A stretch of 53,742 nt of DNA from Solibacillus faecavium (lineage in GTDB: Bacteria > Bacillota > Bacilli > Bacillales_A > Planococcaceae). Both the position numbers and the translations under genes were made by a program. Shown here piece after piece: positions 20,695-29,826 of the stretch (the stretch's first letter is position 1; each line of letters opens with the position of its first letter). Location: the NCBI RefSeq assembly GCF_014836905.1, contig NZ_JACSPZ010000013.1, forward strand, positions 1 through 53,742. The letters are read 5' to 3'. Under the pieces are notes generated by a model. That model had not been told where the DNA came from. It saw only the letters and a list, made by a program, of their open reading frames with translations, and ran no database searches.

Positions 20695-21153
20695 CTACTG
20701 CGTTTTAAAGTTTTTTAACAAATATTTCCTAAAAAATTTAATAAACGGATTACATAAAAAAATAATTATTGTTTTTAATAACCTTATAATACTTACTATG
20801 ACTTTGGCAACTACATGTCCTATAAATAAAATGGGCCTTATAAATATATTGATGAATACCCTTCCGAGGAAGCGTATGCTATTTTGGAAAACGACTTCAT
20901 AAGCTGCAATCCCAGCTATTTGGGCAAGTGGGTCCACAAATCTCAATTGCCCTCCTTTTACTAAAAATAACAGATAAAACGTACTAACCCCTAATATCAA
21001 CCAAACGTGCCATTCTAAAAGCCATGAGATCCGTCTAATATTTTTAAGGGGGATACGATTTAAATTAATTCTTATACAGTCAATGATGGCACCTACAGCT
21101 AGTCCACTTATAAACATGACGAGGATGCTTACAAGTTGCGCACTCATCATCAT
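20695..21153 (-). CDS. yabQ: Spore cortex biosynthesis protein YabQ
   Basis: Polytopic membrane protein needed for spore cortex formation in B. subtilis. The 152-aa protein has membrane segments at about residues 5-25, 45-67 and 75-90, and a basic, hydrophobic C-terminal part. The YabQ-type stretch GAIIDCIRINLNRI is near residue 21. The ATG overlaps the yabP TGA, so translation is coupled and yabP-yabQ form a sporulation unit placed in front of the vegetative gene divIC. Confidence 0.88.
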   Translation of the reverse strand: MMMSAQLVSILVMFISGLAVGAIIDCIRINLNRIPLKNIRRISWLLEWHVWLILGVSTFYLLFLVKGGQLRFVDPLAQIAGIAAYEVVFQNSIRFLGRVFINIFIRPILFIGHVVAKVIVSIIRLLKTIIIFLCNPFIKFFRKYLLKNFKTQ

Positions 21154-21449
21154 CCAAACAATTTATGAAGGAAACTTTTTGACAAACCATTCTCGCTTTC
21201 ATCGTATTGGAATGCCTTTACTTCCCCTTCCAACGTTAGCAACCCTTTATCGACATCCAAATGTACGATTCGCAGCTCTTCTCCACGTATTAGTAAGTGG
21301 CCTTGTGATGTATTTACATAGAATTCTTCCTGATCAAACCGTTCAATACTTTTTACAGAAGTCATGTCCATACGCTTTCTATTGCGTACCGTCACTAAGT
21401 GATCCCCAGATGAAATGGTATAACGACTACTTTCTTGATGAATAGTCAA
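21150..21449 (-). CDS. yabP: Sporulation protein YabP
   Basis: A 99-aa protein of the YabP/YqfC family, mother-cell sporulation proteins of unknown biochemistry. Family-like stretches are RKRMDMTSVKSIERFDQEEFYVNT, GHLLIRGEELRIVHLDVDKGLLTLEGEV. Start: TTG at 21449 with AAGGGGGA 6 bases upstream; the more distal in-frame TTG at 21494 has no ribosome site. A sigma-E-like promoter sits directly upstream (separate entry), which agrees with the known mother-cell expression in B. subtilis. Confidence 0.88.
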   Translation of the reverse strand: MTIHQESSRYTISSGDHLVTVRNRKRMDMTSVKSIERFDQEEFYVNTSQGHLLIRGEELRIVHLDVDKGLLTLEGEVKAFQYDESENGLSKSFLHKLFG

Positions 21450-21480
21450 TGCAAGTCCCCCTTTGAGCTTATAGTTGTAC

Positions 21481-21510
21481 ACTATATGCAACAATTAAAA
21501 AAAGCATGAC
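21481..21510 (-). promoter_or_regulatory. Sigma-E-like promoter of yabP, overlapping the upstream terminator
   Basis: The minus-strand -10 CATATAGT (21481-21488) matches CATACAnT at all but one defined position. A -35-like GTCATGCT (21503-21510) lies 14 bases away, within the sigma-E spacing range. The -35 is the 3' arm of the rqcP terminator hairpin. Confidence 0.5.
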
Positions 21511-21528
21511 TCAAAAAGATGGTCATGC
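21497..21528 (-). terminator. Intrinsic terminator after rqcP
   Basis: GCATGAC (21504-21510) pairs with GTCATGC (21522-21528). Seven T residues follow on the minus strand. It isolates the mazG-rqcP unit from yabP. Confidence 0.87.
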
Positions 21529-21536
21529 TCTCTTCA

Positions 21537-21827
21537 TTATTCTTCGTCATCAATAAATTCTGGTTCAACCTGCTCGAGACGCTCTTCTTTAACGATAGTA
21601 AACATTTTTAAAGCGTCTTCTTTTTTTACATTTTCACGCAATTCCTCAACACGTGCGGTTACAATTTTTTGACCGAAGCGTATCGCTAGCTCATCGCCTA
21701 CTTTTACTGTGCTGCTTGCTTTAGCTACTTTACCATTAATCATAATACGACCTTGTACTGCAACTTCTTTTGCTAATGTACGACGTTTAATTAATCGTGA
21801 AACTTTCAAAAATTTGTCTAAACGCAT
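21537..21827 (-). CDS. rqcP: S4-domain RNA-binding protein RqcP
   Basis: A 96-aa protein whose N-terminal 60 residues are an S4 domain (MRLDKFLKVSRLIKRRTLAKEV, then VQGRIMINGKVAKAS). The B. subtilis homologue (YabO) works with RqcH in C-terminal alanine tailing of stalled nascent chains on 60S-type rescue intermediates. Known RqcP is about 86 aa; here an acidic tail is added. RBS AAGGGGAG precedes the ATG. It lies 4 bases after mazG, the usual arrangement. Confidence 0.93.
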   Translation of the reverse strand: MRLDKFLKVSRLIKRRTLAKEVAVQGRIMINGKVAKASSTVKVGDELAIRFGQKIVTARVEELRENVKKEDALKMFTIVKEERLEQVEPEFIDDEE

Positions 21828-21831
21828 AAAA

Positions 21832-23298
21832 TTACTCCCCTTTTTCTAATTGTTTGGCTTCATTCCAAAACGCATCTAATTGTTCTAAAGTGAAGTCATT
21901 AAATGCTTTTCCACTATTTTTCACACTTTGTTCAACAAAATGAAACCGACGGGCGAACTTCTCATTTGCATGAAGCATTGCTTCTTCCGGTGAAATTTTA
22001 TAGAAACGGGCGATATTAACAAGTGTGAACAATACATCTCCAAACTCATCTGTTCGACTTATTGCTGAACCTTGTGTAATTTCATCGCGGAATTCTTGCC
22101 ATTCTTCGGTAAATTTCTCCCATGCAAATTCGGCATTCGGCCAATCAAATCCGACTGTAGCCGCTTTTTTCTGATAGTTGTAAGATGTCTGGAGTGATGA
22201 ATATGGACTGTATTCGTTTTCTAAAAGGGACTGATGTGCTGTATCAGCTTTTTCTTGTTTTTTTATCTCTTGCCAATTGACCATAACTGTTTCGGCATCT
22301 TCTGCTATGACATCACCAAATACATGAGGGTGACGACGGATCATTTTTTCACTGACCGTTGCCAGTACTTCCTCCAATGTAAAGTAACCATTATCTTCAC
22401 CAATCTGTGCATGTAAAAATACTTGTAAAAGTACATCTCCCAGCTCTTCTACCATCGCAAAATCATCTTCTGCATCCACTGCCGCCAAAAACTCATGTGC
22501 TTCTTCCAATAAGTATTTTTTTAAAGATTCATGTGTTTGTTTTTGATCCCAAGGGCAGCCATTTGGACCACGCAATGTTGCAATGATTTGTCGTAATGTC
22601 GTCCAATCGCGCAGTGCATCTTCATCGGAGGTAACAGGTGGTACATATACCGTTGTTAAGTTATTAATTTCAGCCGCTTGATCGAGCTCATATAATGGAA
22701 CTGTGCGCAGCTGCTCCTGTGATGATCCAGCTGCCGTTACAATCGTTACTGGGTAGTCATCTCGGTATTTCTCCATTAGCGTTAACTTCACCTCGGAAGC
22801 GCTGAATGAATCGTATACTTGCGCAATTAAAATGTGTTGTCGCATATTGATATCATGCTGCGACATGCTCGTCCCATCCAATAGCTGAAATCCTTCAATA
22901 GGGTCAATCTTTAACGCTCCAAAGATAGGATCTAAAAAGCTTTGCCCACCTTCAATAATCAGCTGGACACGTCCTTCACGGTCAGCTTCAATTAAATGCT
23001 GAACTGTCTGTTCCGCTACAAGGGGATGACCAGGGACCGCATACATAATATTTTCCTGTGCAGCCGCTTCAATTAAACGCTCTGCAATTTCCTCATAAAC
23101 CGGACCAAACGAACCATGCTTGACGTACACTTCATCAAAGCTCGTAAATTCAATTCCTTCTCGCTTTAAATCCTGTAAAACAGGATGATCCTCTGTTCGA
23201 ACATATAACTTTTCAGCGGATTTAATTTTTCTATAAACACCCATTTGCATTTGTTCAAAATCGGCCGCGCCTAAACCGATGACTGTTAATTGATTCAA
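21832..23298 (-). CDS. mazG: Tetrapyrrole methylase-like/MazG nucleotide pyrophosphohydrolase fusion (YabN)
   Basis: A 488-aa two-part protein. Residues 1 to about 220 form an SAM-dependent tetrapyrrole (corrin/porphyrin) methylase fold (LTVIGLGAADFEQMQMG). From about 225 two MazG repeats follow, with GPNGCPWDQKQTHESLKKYLLEEAHEF and LGDVLLQVFLHAQIGED. MazG enzymes hydrolyse NTPs to NMP and PPi and may clean damaged nucleotides; what the methylase part does is unknown. Start: TTG at 23298 with AGGTG 6 bases upstream; the GTG three codons earlier is part of that site. Confidence 0.92.
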   Translation of the reverse strand: MNQLTVIGLGAADFEQMQMGVYRKIKSAEKLYVRTEDHPVLQDLKREGIEFTSFDEVYVKHGSFGPVYEEIAERLIEAAAQENIMYAVPGHPLVAEQTVQHLIEADREGRVQLIIEGGQSFLDPIFGALKIDPIEGFQLLDGTSMSQHDINMRQHILIAQVYDSFSASEVKLTLMEKYRDDYPVTIVTAAGSSQEQLRTVPLYELDQAAEINNLTTVYVPPVTSDEDALRDWTTLRQIIATLRGPNGCPWDQKQTHESLKKYLLEEAHEFLAAVDAEDDFAMVEELGDVLLQVFLHAQIGEDNGYFTLEEVLATVSEKMIRRHPHVFGDVIAEDAETVMVNWQEIKKQEKADTAHQSLLENEYSPYSSLQTSYNYQKKAATVGFDWPNAEFAWEKFTEEWQEFRDEITQGSAISRTDEFGDVLFTLVNIARFYKISPEEAMLHANEKFARRFHFVEQSVKNSGKAFNDFTLEQLDAFWNEAKQLEKGE

Positions 23299-23307
23299 TA
23301 TAAACAC

Positions 23308-24915
23308 CTACTTCTTTCGATTTAACAATAGCTGATATGCGGCCATTCTTCTACCGAGCGGGATTAAAAACCAATCCTTTTCCGTTAATACACGCATTTT
23401 CGCCACTGCTGTTATAAAACTAAAAGCCCCCAACCCCACGAGCAGCACACTATAAATGAGTGCATCAACCCGACTCAGCATAGTTGGAAACACGAAATCC
23501 AAGCCAAAAATAGTACCATTTACAACAATAGCCATAATGATGGAGGCTAGTGCCAACCTTTTATAAAACTGAAAACCGGCGAAACGAATTGACGTCAGTT
23601 TTTTTAAATAAACAATTAAGGCAATAGCAGTAAAAATCAGTCCGATGTTACTTGCCATTGCTGCTCCTAAAATTCCAAACTTCGGGACGAAATAGGCATT
23701 CCCTAAATACTTCAGTATAATGCCCATTCCTAAACAGATAGCCGGAAATTTTAATTTACTATATCCTTGAAGGATTGCCGTAAATGTCAAAATAATTGAT
23801 AGTGGCACAATTTGAAACGAATAAAGCTTTAGCACTTCCGAATATGCATCTGTCATAAACAGCATTTGGTTGATATATGGCATGACTAATATTAATCCAA
23901 GTGCCGATGCCACTCCGAATAATAATGAACTTCGATATGTCAACTGAATGAATGGCTTCTCACCACGGCCATTCGACTTGTGCGCCTTCAATGCTACAAG
24001 TGGCACAATAGCTAACGATAATGAGGTAGCAATAACGATACCAAGTTGAACAAGTGGTTGTCCTCGATCGTATATCCCTTTTATTTCCATAGCTTGTTCT
24101 GAAGCCACCCCTGATTGGATGAGCATTTTAAAGATTGTAAAGGAGTCGACAAGTTGGAAGCATAATAATAACAGGGCACTCATGCTGATCGCGATGCTAT
24201 ATAGCGTTACTTCTTTTAAAATTGGCCAAATCTTTATTTTTATAGCGGTTTTGCCCAAAGGCTTATATGACCGTTTTAAAAAATATAAGAGGAGCACAAT
24301 ACCGGCAACTTCCCCAATGACTGTTCCGAGCATCGCGATTTTTCCCGCTGAATAAACAGATTGAGTATATTGTATTAAAATAATAGTACCAATTAAAATA
24401 ATCGATACTCGAATTGTCTGTTCAAAAACTTGTGCATAGGCTACAGGCTGCATATGGCTATTAGCTTGAAAGTTACCTTTTAAAATGGCCAGAAGCGGCA
24501 TGCATAATGTAATAAACGAACCGACCTTCAGTAATCCAGCTAACTGCGGATCCTCCATTAAATTTGCCAATGGTTCCGCACCGAAAAACAATAAACAAAA
24601 AAATAGCAGAGATAACGCTGTTAAGTAATAAAAGATAACCCGTGACACGGATCTTTTATATTCAGAGGTACCTCCATGTCCTTCAATATCCGCAAGCATT
24701 TTTGAGATTGCAACGGCAAATCCGCTAGATGTCCAAACGACAAAAAATGAGATAAATGGGTACACTTGCTGATAGACGTAAAATCCTTGATCCCCTACTA
24801 AGTTTTGATAAGGAACACGGTATACAGCACTTAATACTTTTACTATGAGTGCTGCAACTGTTAAGAGAAGAGCACCCTTCATATAATTTTTCATACCAAA
24901 TCTTTGCGAAGTCAT
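23308..24915 (-). CDS. yabM: Polysaccharide exporter/flippase of the SpoVB-YabM (MOP) family
   Basis: A 535-aa polytopic membrane protein with about 14 hydrophobic segments. It starts near ALLLTVAALIVKVLSAVYRVPYQNLVGDQGFY, which is characteristic of the SpoVB/YabM/MurJ-like part of the MOP superfamily. Members flip lipid-linked glycans; which one this handles is not known. Start: ATG at 24915 with AGGAAGG about 6 bases upstream, rather than 18 codons further out. It sits between spoVT and mazG as in B. subtilis. Confidence 0.88.
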   Translation of the reverse strand: MTSQRFGMKNYMKGALLLTVAALIVKVLSAVYRVPYQNLVGDQGFYVYQQVYPFISFFVVWTSSGFAVAISKMLADIEGHGGTSEYKRSVSRVIFYYLTALSLLFFCLLFFGAEPLANLMEDPQLAGLLKVGSFITLCMPLLAILKGNFQANSHMQPVAYAQVFEQTIRVSIILIGTIILIQYTQSVYSAGKIAMLGTVIGEVAGIVLLLYFLKRSYKPLGKTAIKIKIWPILKEVTLYSIAISMSALLLLCFQLVDSFTIFKMLIQSGVASEQAMEIKGIYDRGQPLVQLGIVIATSLSLAIVPLVALKAHKSNGRGEKPFIQLTYRSSLLFGVASALGLILVMPYINQMLFMTDAYSEVLKLYSFQIVPLSIILTFTAILQGYSKLKFPAICLGMGIILKYLGNAYFVPKFGILGAAMASNIGLIFTAIALIVYLKKLTSIRFAGFQFYKRLALASIIMAIVVNGTIFGLDFVFPTMLSRVDALIYSVLLVGLGAFSFITAVAKMRVLTEKDWFLIPLGRRMAAYQLLLNRKK

Positions 24916-25023
24916 TCTATTTCCTTCCTCTATTTCATACAATGTACTAATTATATCATGAAAAACCACTCGTATTTTTAGACGTTAAAGGTAATAACTA
25001 CTTTTAGCATTTGGCAAACAAAT

Positions 25024-25048
25024 AAAAAACGCCCATCTTTATGGACGT
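25024..25048 (-). terminator. Intrinsic terminator of spoVT
   Basis: ACGCCCAT (25029-25036) pairs with ATGGACGT (25041-25048), with one G-U pair and a 4-base loop. TTTTTTATT follows on the minus strand. Confidence 0.82.
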
Positions 25049-25060
25049 TTTTAAGTAATT

Positions 25061-25597
25061 TTAGTTTTCCATTTGTTTTGCTAGGAAGTTTGCAGCCGTT
25101 TCAGCTGTCTTTTGCTCGGTTTCACCGATAAAGTGTGCTCTTGATATTAAATAGATCGCACCAATCGGGTCTCCATTCGCAATAATAGGAACGATGCAAT
25201 ACGATTTCACTTGTTCATACTGTCCTGCTACAAGTTCAATCGACATTTCTAATTTTTCACTAGCAATTGATCGGTTTTTAATAATATCTTCTGCAAAAAC
25301 CGTTAACCGTCTTGCGACATAATCCTTTTTGGAAACGCCCGCAACGGCAATTACCTCATCTCGGTCACTTATTAATGTTGGCGTACCTAATGTTTCAAAT
25401 AGTGATTCCGCATATTGTTGTGCAAATTCACCTAGATCATTAATTGGTGAGTATTTTTTTAAAATAACTTCACCTTCACGATCCGTATAAATTTCCAAAG
25501 GGTCGCCCTCACGAATACGAAGAGTTCTTCTAATTTCTTTTGGGATAACAACACGACCTAAATCATCGATGCGGCGAACTATTCCTGTTGCTTTCAT
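25061..25597 (-). CDS. spoVT: Stage V sporulation regulator SpoVT
   Basis: Forespore transcription regulator that adjusts the sigma-G regulon. The 178-aa protein has an AbrB-type swapped-hairpin DNA-binding domain at residues 1-50 (MKATGIVRRIDDLGRVVIPKEIRRTLRIREGDPLEIY) and a C-terminal GAF-like domain from about 57 to 178 (FETLGTPTLISDRDEVIAVAG). The size and domain order distinguish it from AbrB. A perfect sigma-G-like promoter lies just upstream, matching its known control in B. subtilis. Confidence 0.97.
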   Translation of the reverse strand: MKATGIVRRIDDLGRVVIPKEIRRTLRIREGDPLEIYTDREGEVILKKYSPINDLGEFAQQYAESLFETLGTPTLISDRDEVIAVAGVSKKDYVARRLTVFAEDIIKNRSIASEKLEMSIELVAGQYEQVKSYCIVPIIANGDPIGAIYLISRAHFIGETEQKTAETAANFLAKQMEN

Positions 25598-25643
25598 CGT
25601 TTATGTTCCCTCACTTTCACATCATTTAACAGCATGATGCAAC

Positions 25644-25673
25644 TAGTATGGTATGAAAAACTTGAAACTATGC
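25644..25673 (-). promoter_or_regulatory. Sigma-G-type promoter of spoVT
   Basis: The minus-strand -35 GCATA (25669-25673), an 18-base spacer and -10 CATACTA (25644-25650) match the sigma-G consensus (GHATR, CATWHTA) at every position. It lies about 47 bases before the spoVT start. Confidence 0.8.
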
Positions 25674-25851
25674 ATAAATGTAACAGTAAAAAAACAAAAA
25701 ATTACCTTAAGTCCCTTTGAATAACTGGGCTTTATGGCCCGATTTTCAATAAGAGGAATAGGAAATTACAACGCTTTAATGTAAAAATGGTTTTGTTTTA
25801 AAAAGAAAGGGATATTTACAAATGATAGATAACTTTTTGGAGGTGCTTTAC

Positions 25852-26163
25852 ATGCTAAAAGTAGACCGTACTACTACAACACCTGATGCATATCGTCAAC
25901 AGCAATATTATGCAGGAACACATTTAGCTTATTATCCTGATTTATCCAAAGAACGTGCTACAACTATTACAAAGTTTGAAAACGGCATTTTTAAACGTTA
26001 TTTGGAAAAACAGAATGGTCAGCGCGAATTAGTTTCATTTTCGACGACAAGAGAAAAGCAATTATTAGAGTTGCGTGAAGAACATCGAAATCGTGAAGAA
26101 TTACTTCAACGTCTGAATTATGCGAGTGGTGTTCATTATAGTGTGCAACCAAACTTCCTGTAA
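25852..26163 (+). CDS. Unrecognised 103-aa cytoplasmic protein
   Basis: I do not recognise this protein. It has no membrane segment or signal peptide and no cysteines. It begins MLKVDRTTTTPDAYRQQQYY, has an aromatic N-terminal half (YYAGTHLAYYPDL), then a highly charged helical stretch (REKQLLELREEHRNREELLQRL) that could form a coiled coil, and ends in SVQPNFL. Start: ATG at 25852 with TTGGAGGTG about 7 bases upstream; the upstream ATG at 25822 has a weaker site. It is on the plus strand between spoVT and mfd, a place that is empty in B. subtilis, and ends at a shared terminator. Confidence 0.75.
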   Translation: MLKVDRTTTTPDAYRQQQYYAGTHLAYYPDLSKERATTITKFENGIFKRYLEKQNGQRELVSFSTTREKQLLELREEHRNREELLQRLNYASGVHYSVQPNFL

Positions 26164-26176
26164 TTCATTTAGCATT

Positions 26177-26230
26177 AAAAAAGAGAGGAAATGTTAAAAG
26201 TTAAAAACTTTTAAGATTCCCTCTCTTTTT
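26177..26230. terminator. Bidirectional terminator between the orphan gene and mfd
   Basis: The outer arms AGAGAGGAA and TTCCCTCTCT enclose an inner stem TTAAAAGTT/AACTTTTAA. The whole hairpin is flanked by A-runs on the left and T-runs on the right, so it can stop transcription both ways. Confidence 0.85.
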
Positions 26231-29200
26231 ATGATTCTTTTTTTGCTGATGCAATAATTTTTATCACTTTTTCAACTACATCGAATGGCAAGTGGTTTCC
26301 GCATTTTTGATAATCTACTGTTACTACCAGCTGTGCTCCTTCCATTCCGAAGCCTACCGCTCGACCAAACTCCATCGATTGCTCTACAATTTGCGCTCCA
26401 TTTGTATTGGATGTGCCTTCCTCCGATAGGATAATCGATACGGTTTGTTGTTTTTCTTTGATCGAAAGTACACCTGCTTCCATTGCCCATACTTTCATAC
26501 GTGCAATGCGCATGAGCCGTTCAGTTTCTACTGGTAAATCCCCGAAACGGTCCTGTAATTCATCAATGATTTCTAAATAATCCTCTATGCGCTCCATTGC
26601 TTTAATTCGTTTATACATCTGGATTTTTTGAAATCCATCCGGAATATATGCATCTGGTATATACGCATCAATATGCAGCATAATTTCAATTTCCTGCTTC
26701 TCTTCTTTTTTCACACCACTGCGACGTTCTTCCACCGCTTCTTCCAGCATTTGTGAGTACAGATCAAACCCGATGGAATCAATAAACCCATGCTGCTGCG
26801 CACCAAGTAAATTTCCTGCCCCACGAATTGATAAATCACGCATTGCTATTTTAAAACCTGAACCAAGTTCCGTGAATTCCTTAACTGCCTGTAAACGCTG
26901 CTCTGCTACTTCTGTCAGTACTTTATTGTGTTCATACATAAAGTAGGCATAGGCAATACGATTCGATCGACCAACACGTCCACGCAGCTGATATAGCTGA
27001 GAAAGACCCATTCGATCTGCATCATGTACAATTAATGTATTCACATTTGGAATATCAACGCCTGTTTCGATAATTGTTGTCGTTACTAAAACATCAAATT
27101 CCCCTTCAATAAACGCTAAAATAACAGATTCCAGCTTTGCTTCCGTCATTTGTCCATGTGCAAAAGCAATTCGCGCATCGGGTACAAGCATTTGAATCTC
27201 CTCTACACGTCTTGTAATATCTTCCACTCGATTGTATAAATAAAAGACTTGCCCTCCACGCGCCATTTCACGCTCAATTGCTTCGCGAATGAGCGCACCA
27301 TTATGCTCCATTACATAGGTCTGTACAGGGAAACGATTTTGCGGCGGTGTTTCAATAACAGATAAGTCACGAACTCCCACCATAGACATATGGAGTGTAC
27401 GTGGAATCGGTGTAGCTGTTAGTGTCAACACATCGACATTAGTCCTTAGCTGTTTAATTTTCTCTTTATGAGTAACACCAAAACGCTGCTCCTCATCGAC
27501 AATAAGTAAACCGAGATCCTGATACACTACATCTTTTGATAAGATACGATGTGTACCTATAACTATATCAACGATTCCTTCCCGTAAACCTTTTAATGTG
27601 TCCGTTTGTTGCTTTTTAGTACGGAATCGACTTAATAGCCCAACATTAATAGCATATTCCTCAAAGCGCTTCGATATTGTTTCATAATGTTGTTGTGCCA
27701 AAATCGTTGTTGGCACTAAAAAGGCAACCTGTTTGCCATCTAAAATGGCTTTAAATGCAGCACGAATCGCAACTTCTGTTTTCCCATACCCTACATCACC
27801 ACAAACAAGGCGATCCATCGGGCGTTCACGTTCCATATCTTTTTTCACTTCAGCGATTGTACGCAGTTGATCTTCTGTTTCTTCATAAGGGAAGGCCGCC
27901 TCAAAACCTCGCTGTTCATCGGAATCCGGTGAAAATGCAAAACCTTTTTCTGCTTCACGCTTTGCATAAAGCTTAATTAAATCGTCTGCTATGTCTTGTA
28001 CAGCATTGGAAACTTTAGTGCGTGTCTTTTTCCATTCCGTACCGCCAAGTTTATGAAGCTTTGGCTCCTTTTCACCTGAGGGCACATAACGCTGAATGAG
28101 CTCAATTTGATCGACCGGCACATATAATTTATCATCTTCCCGGTAACGAACATGTAAATAATCCTGATGAGTCCCATTTACAACGAGTGTTTCAATACCG
28201 ATATATTTCCCGATTCCGTGATGTACATGGACAACATAGTCTCCAGGTTTAATTTCGGTATATGATTTAATTCTCTCCGCATTTGTCATTTGCTGTGGAC
28301 GTGATTTTTTCTTTGCCTGTTGTTTAAACAGTTCATCATCTGTAACAACTGCTATTTTTTGTAGCGGGAGCTCAAAGCCAGATGACAATGCTGTGTTCAC
28401 TAAATAAATACCCGGTGCATCTGAATAACCAATTGTCGATGCAATATGGTAGTCGTCCAATAAATTTTGCATCGCTTTTATGCGATTTTCGGAATTAGCC
28501 GTAAATAGAACAACAAATTTTTCATGGGTCCAACGTTCAATCTCATTTTGTAATAATGCAATCTGTCCATGAAATTGTTGCATTGGCTTGCATGAAAAGT
28601 TAATCGTCTTCTTAAGCGTGATACCTGCAAATGTGCGTGTAAATAACGCGAAATACACCTTTTGTTGCTTTAACATGGCAAGTAGTTCTTTCATCGAATG
28701 GGAAGGCTTTACTTCATGAAGCATTTTCCCTTCTTCGATTAAGGAAATAAACCAGCCACTCTCCTCACGTTCCCATGCTTCCATTACTTCTTGTATTCGT
28801 CCTAGTTCATCAAAAAGAACGAGGCCATCTTGCATGAAGTAATCACCTAGAAAATGAGGCTTCTCAAATAGTAACGAGCCATATTTTGCAATGTGATCAG
28901 GTAAATGACCATGACGAAGCATTTCAATATCCTGTGTGATATTTTGCATAAGCAATTCCTGTGTTTCTTGCTTACGAACCTTCTTTAAGCTTGCTGCCAG
29001 GGATACTTCTAGGCGATCTGCAAGAATGATTCGTTCGTCTTTTGTAAGAATTAATTCCGTTGCAGGCAAGATTTTAATCTCATTTAACTTCTCAATAGAA
29101 CGCTGATTGTCTGCCGAAAATGTACGGATTGAATCTACTTCTGTATCAAATAATTCAATTCGAATTGGATTTTGTGCATATGGCGGGTAGATGTCCAAAA

Positions 29201-29741
29201 TCCCTCCGCGCATGGCAAACTCCCCAGGGGTAGTTACCATTTCACTTCTCGTATAGCCCATTTCTACGAGTTTATTTAACCACTGACTAATGTCCACATC
29301 CTCACCTAAAGACGTAGAAAGCTCGTGTCCAAGCCAGTCTTGCGGGGCATTTAACATCCTGCGCATTCCTGCGGCTGGAATGATATAAATACCGCGCTCT
29401 TTATTTACTAATCTTCCTAATGTCGCAATACGCTGTGCACGAAGTTCTGGAGAAGAAATCGTCATATTGGCAGCGATAAATTCTTCCGCAGGATAATAAT
29501 GAACATGTTTCTCACCGACTAATGCACTTAAATCATCGACCAATTTCTGTGCCTGCAGCAAATTGGAGGATACGATATAAATGGATTTATTCGTTTCCTG
29601 GTAAATCGTATGAATTAAAGCTGGCCTTGCACTACCGGTCAACCCTGTTATGAGGTAGTCATTCGCTAAATTCTTGTCTATTTGCTCTATAACATTATCA
29701 ATCTGTTTATCTTTTTTTAATAACTGATGAATCGTATCCAC
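26229..29741 (-). CDS. mfd: Transcription-repair coupling factor Mfd
   Basis: ATP-driven translocase that removes RNA polymerase stalled at lesions and recruits UvrA. The 1170-aa protein has a UvrB-like N-terminal part, the RNAP-interacting domain (GDYVVHVHHGIGKYIGIETL) near residue 500, helicase motif I GDVGYGKTEVAIRA, the DEEQ box VDEEQRFGV, TATPIPRTLHMSM, and the TRG/C-terminal domain. The start is GTG with AAGGGG 8 bases upstream. The neighbours fin and pth upstream and spoVT downstream match B. subtilis. Confidence 0.98.
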   Translation of the reverse strand: MDTIHQLLKKDKQIDNVIEQIDKNLANDYLITGLTGSARPALIHTIYQETNKSIYIVSSNLLQAQKLVDDLSALVGEKHVHYYPAEEFIAANMTISSPELRAQRIATLGRLVNKERGIYIIPAAGMRRMLNAPQDWLGHELSTSLGEDVDISQWLNKLVEMGYTRSEMVTTPGEFAMRGGILDIYPPYAQNPIRIELFDTEVDSIRTFSADNQRSIEKLNEIKILPATELILTKDERIILADRLEVSLAASLKKVRKQETQELLMQNITQDIEMLRHGHLPDHIAKYGSLLFEKPHFLGDYFMQDGLVLFDELGRIQEVMEAWEREESGWFISLIEEGKMLHEVKPSHSMKELLAMLKQQKVYFALFTRTFAGITLKKTINFSCKPMQQFHGQIALLQNEIERWTHEKFVVLFTANSENRIKAMQNLLDDYHIASTIGYSDAPGIYLVNTALSSGFELPLQKIAVVTDDELFKQQAKKKSRPQQMTNAERIKSYTEIKPGDYVVHVHHGIGKYIGIETLVVNGTHQDYLHVRYREDDKLYVPVDQIELIQRYVPSGEKEPKLHKLGGTEWKKTRTKVSNAVQDIADDLIKLYAKREAEKGFAFSPDSDEQRGFEAAFPYEETEDQLRTIAEVKKDMERERPMDRLVCGDVGYGKTEVAIRAAFKAILDGKQVAFLVPTTILAQQHYETISKRFEEYAINVGLLSRFRTKKQQTDTLKGLREGIVDIVIGTHRILSKDVVYQDLGLLIVDEEQRFGVTHKEKIKQLRTNVDVLTLTATPIPRTLHMSMVGVRDLSVIETPPQNRFPVQTYVMEHNGALIREAIEREMARGGQVFYLYNRVEDITRRVEEIQMLVPDARIAFAHGQMTEAKLESVILAFIEGEFDVLVTTTIIETGVDIPNVNTLIVHDADRMGLSQLYQLRGRVGRSNRIAYAYFMYEHNKVLTEVAEQRLQAVKEFTELGSGFKIAMRDLSIRGAGNLLGAQQHGFIDSIGFDLYSQMLEEAVEERRSGVKKEEKQEIEIMLHIDAYIPDAYIPDGFQKIQMYKRIKAMERIEDYLEIIDELQDRFGDLPVETERLMRIARMKVWAMEAGVLSIKEKQQTVSIILSEEGTSNTNGAQIVEQSMEFGRAVGFGMEGAQLVVTVDYQKCGNHLPFDVVEKVIKIIASAKKES

Positions 29742-29826
29742 GTATAGTCCCCTTCCTCTATTTTAAGTAAGTGGATATAGAAACGGAAAAAGCCTTGGCG
29801 CACTGTATGCGACCAAAGCAACTCCT

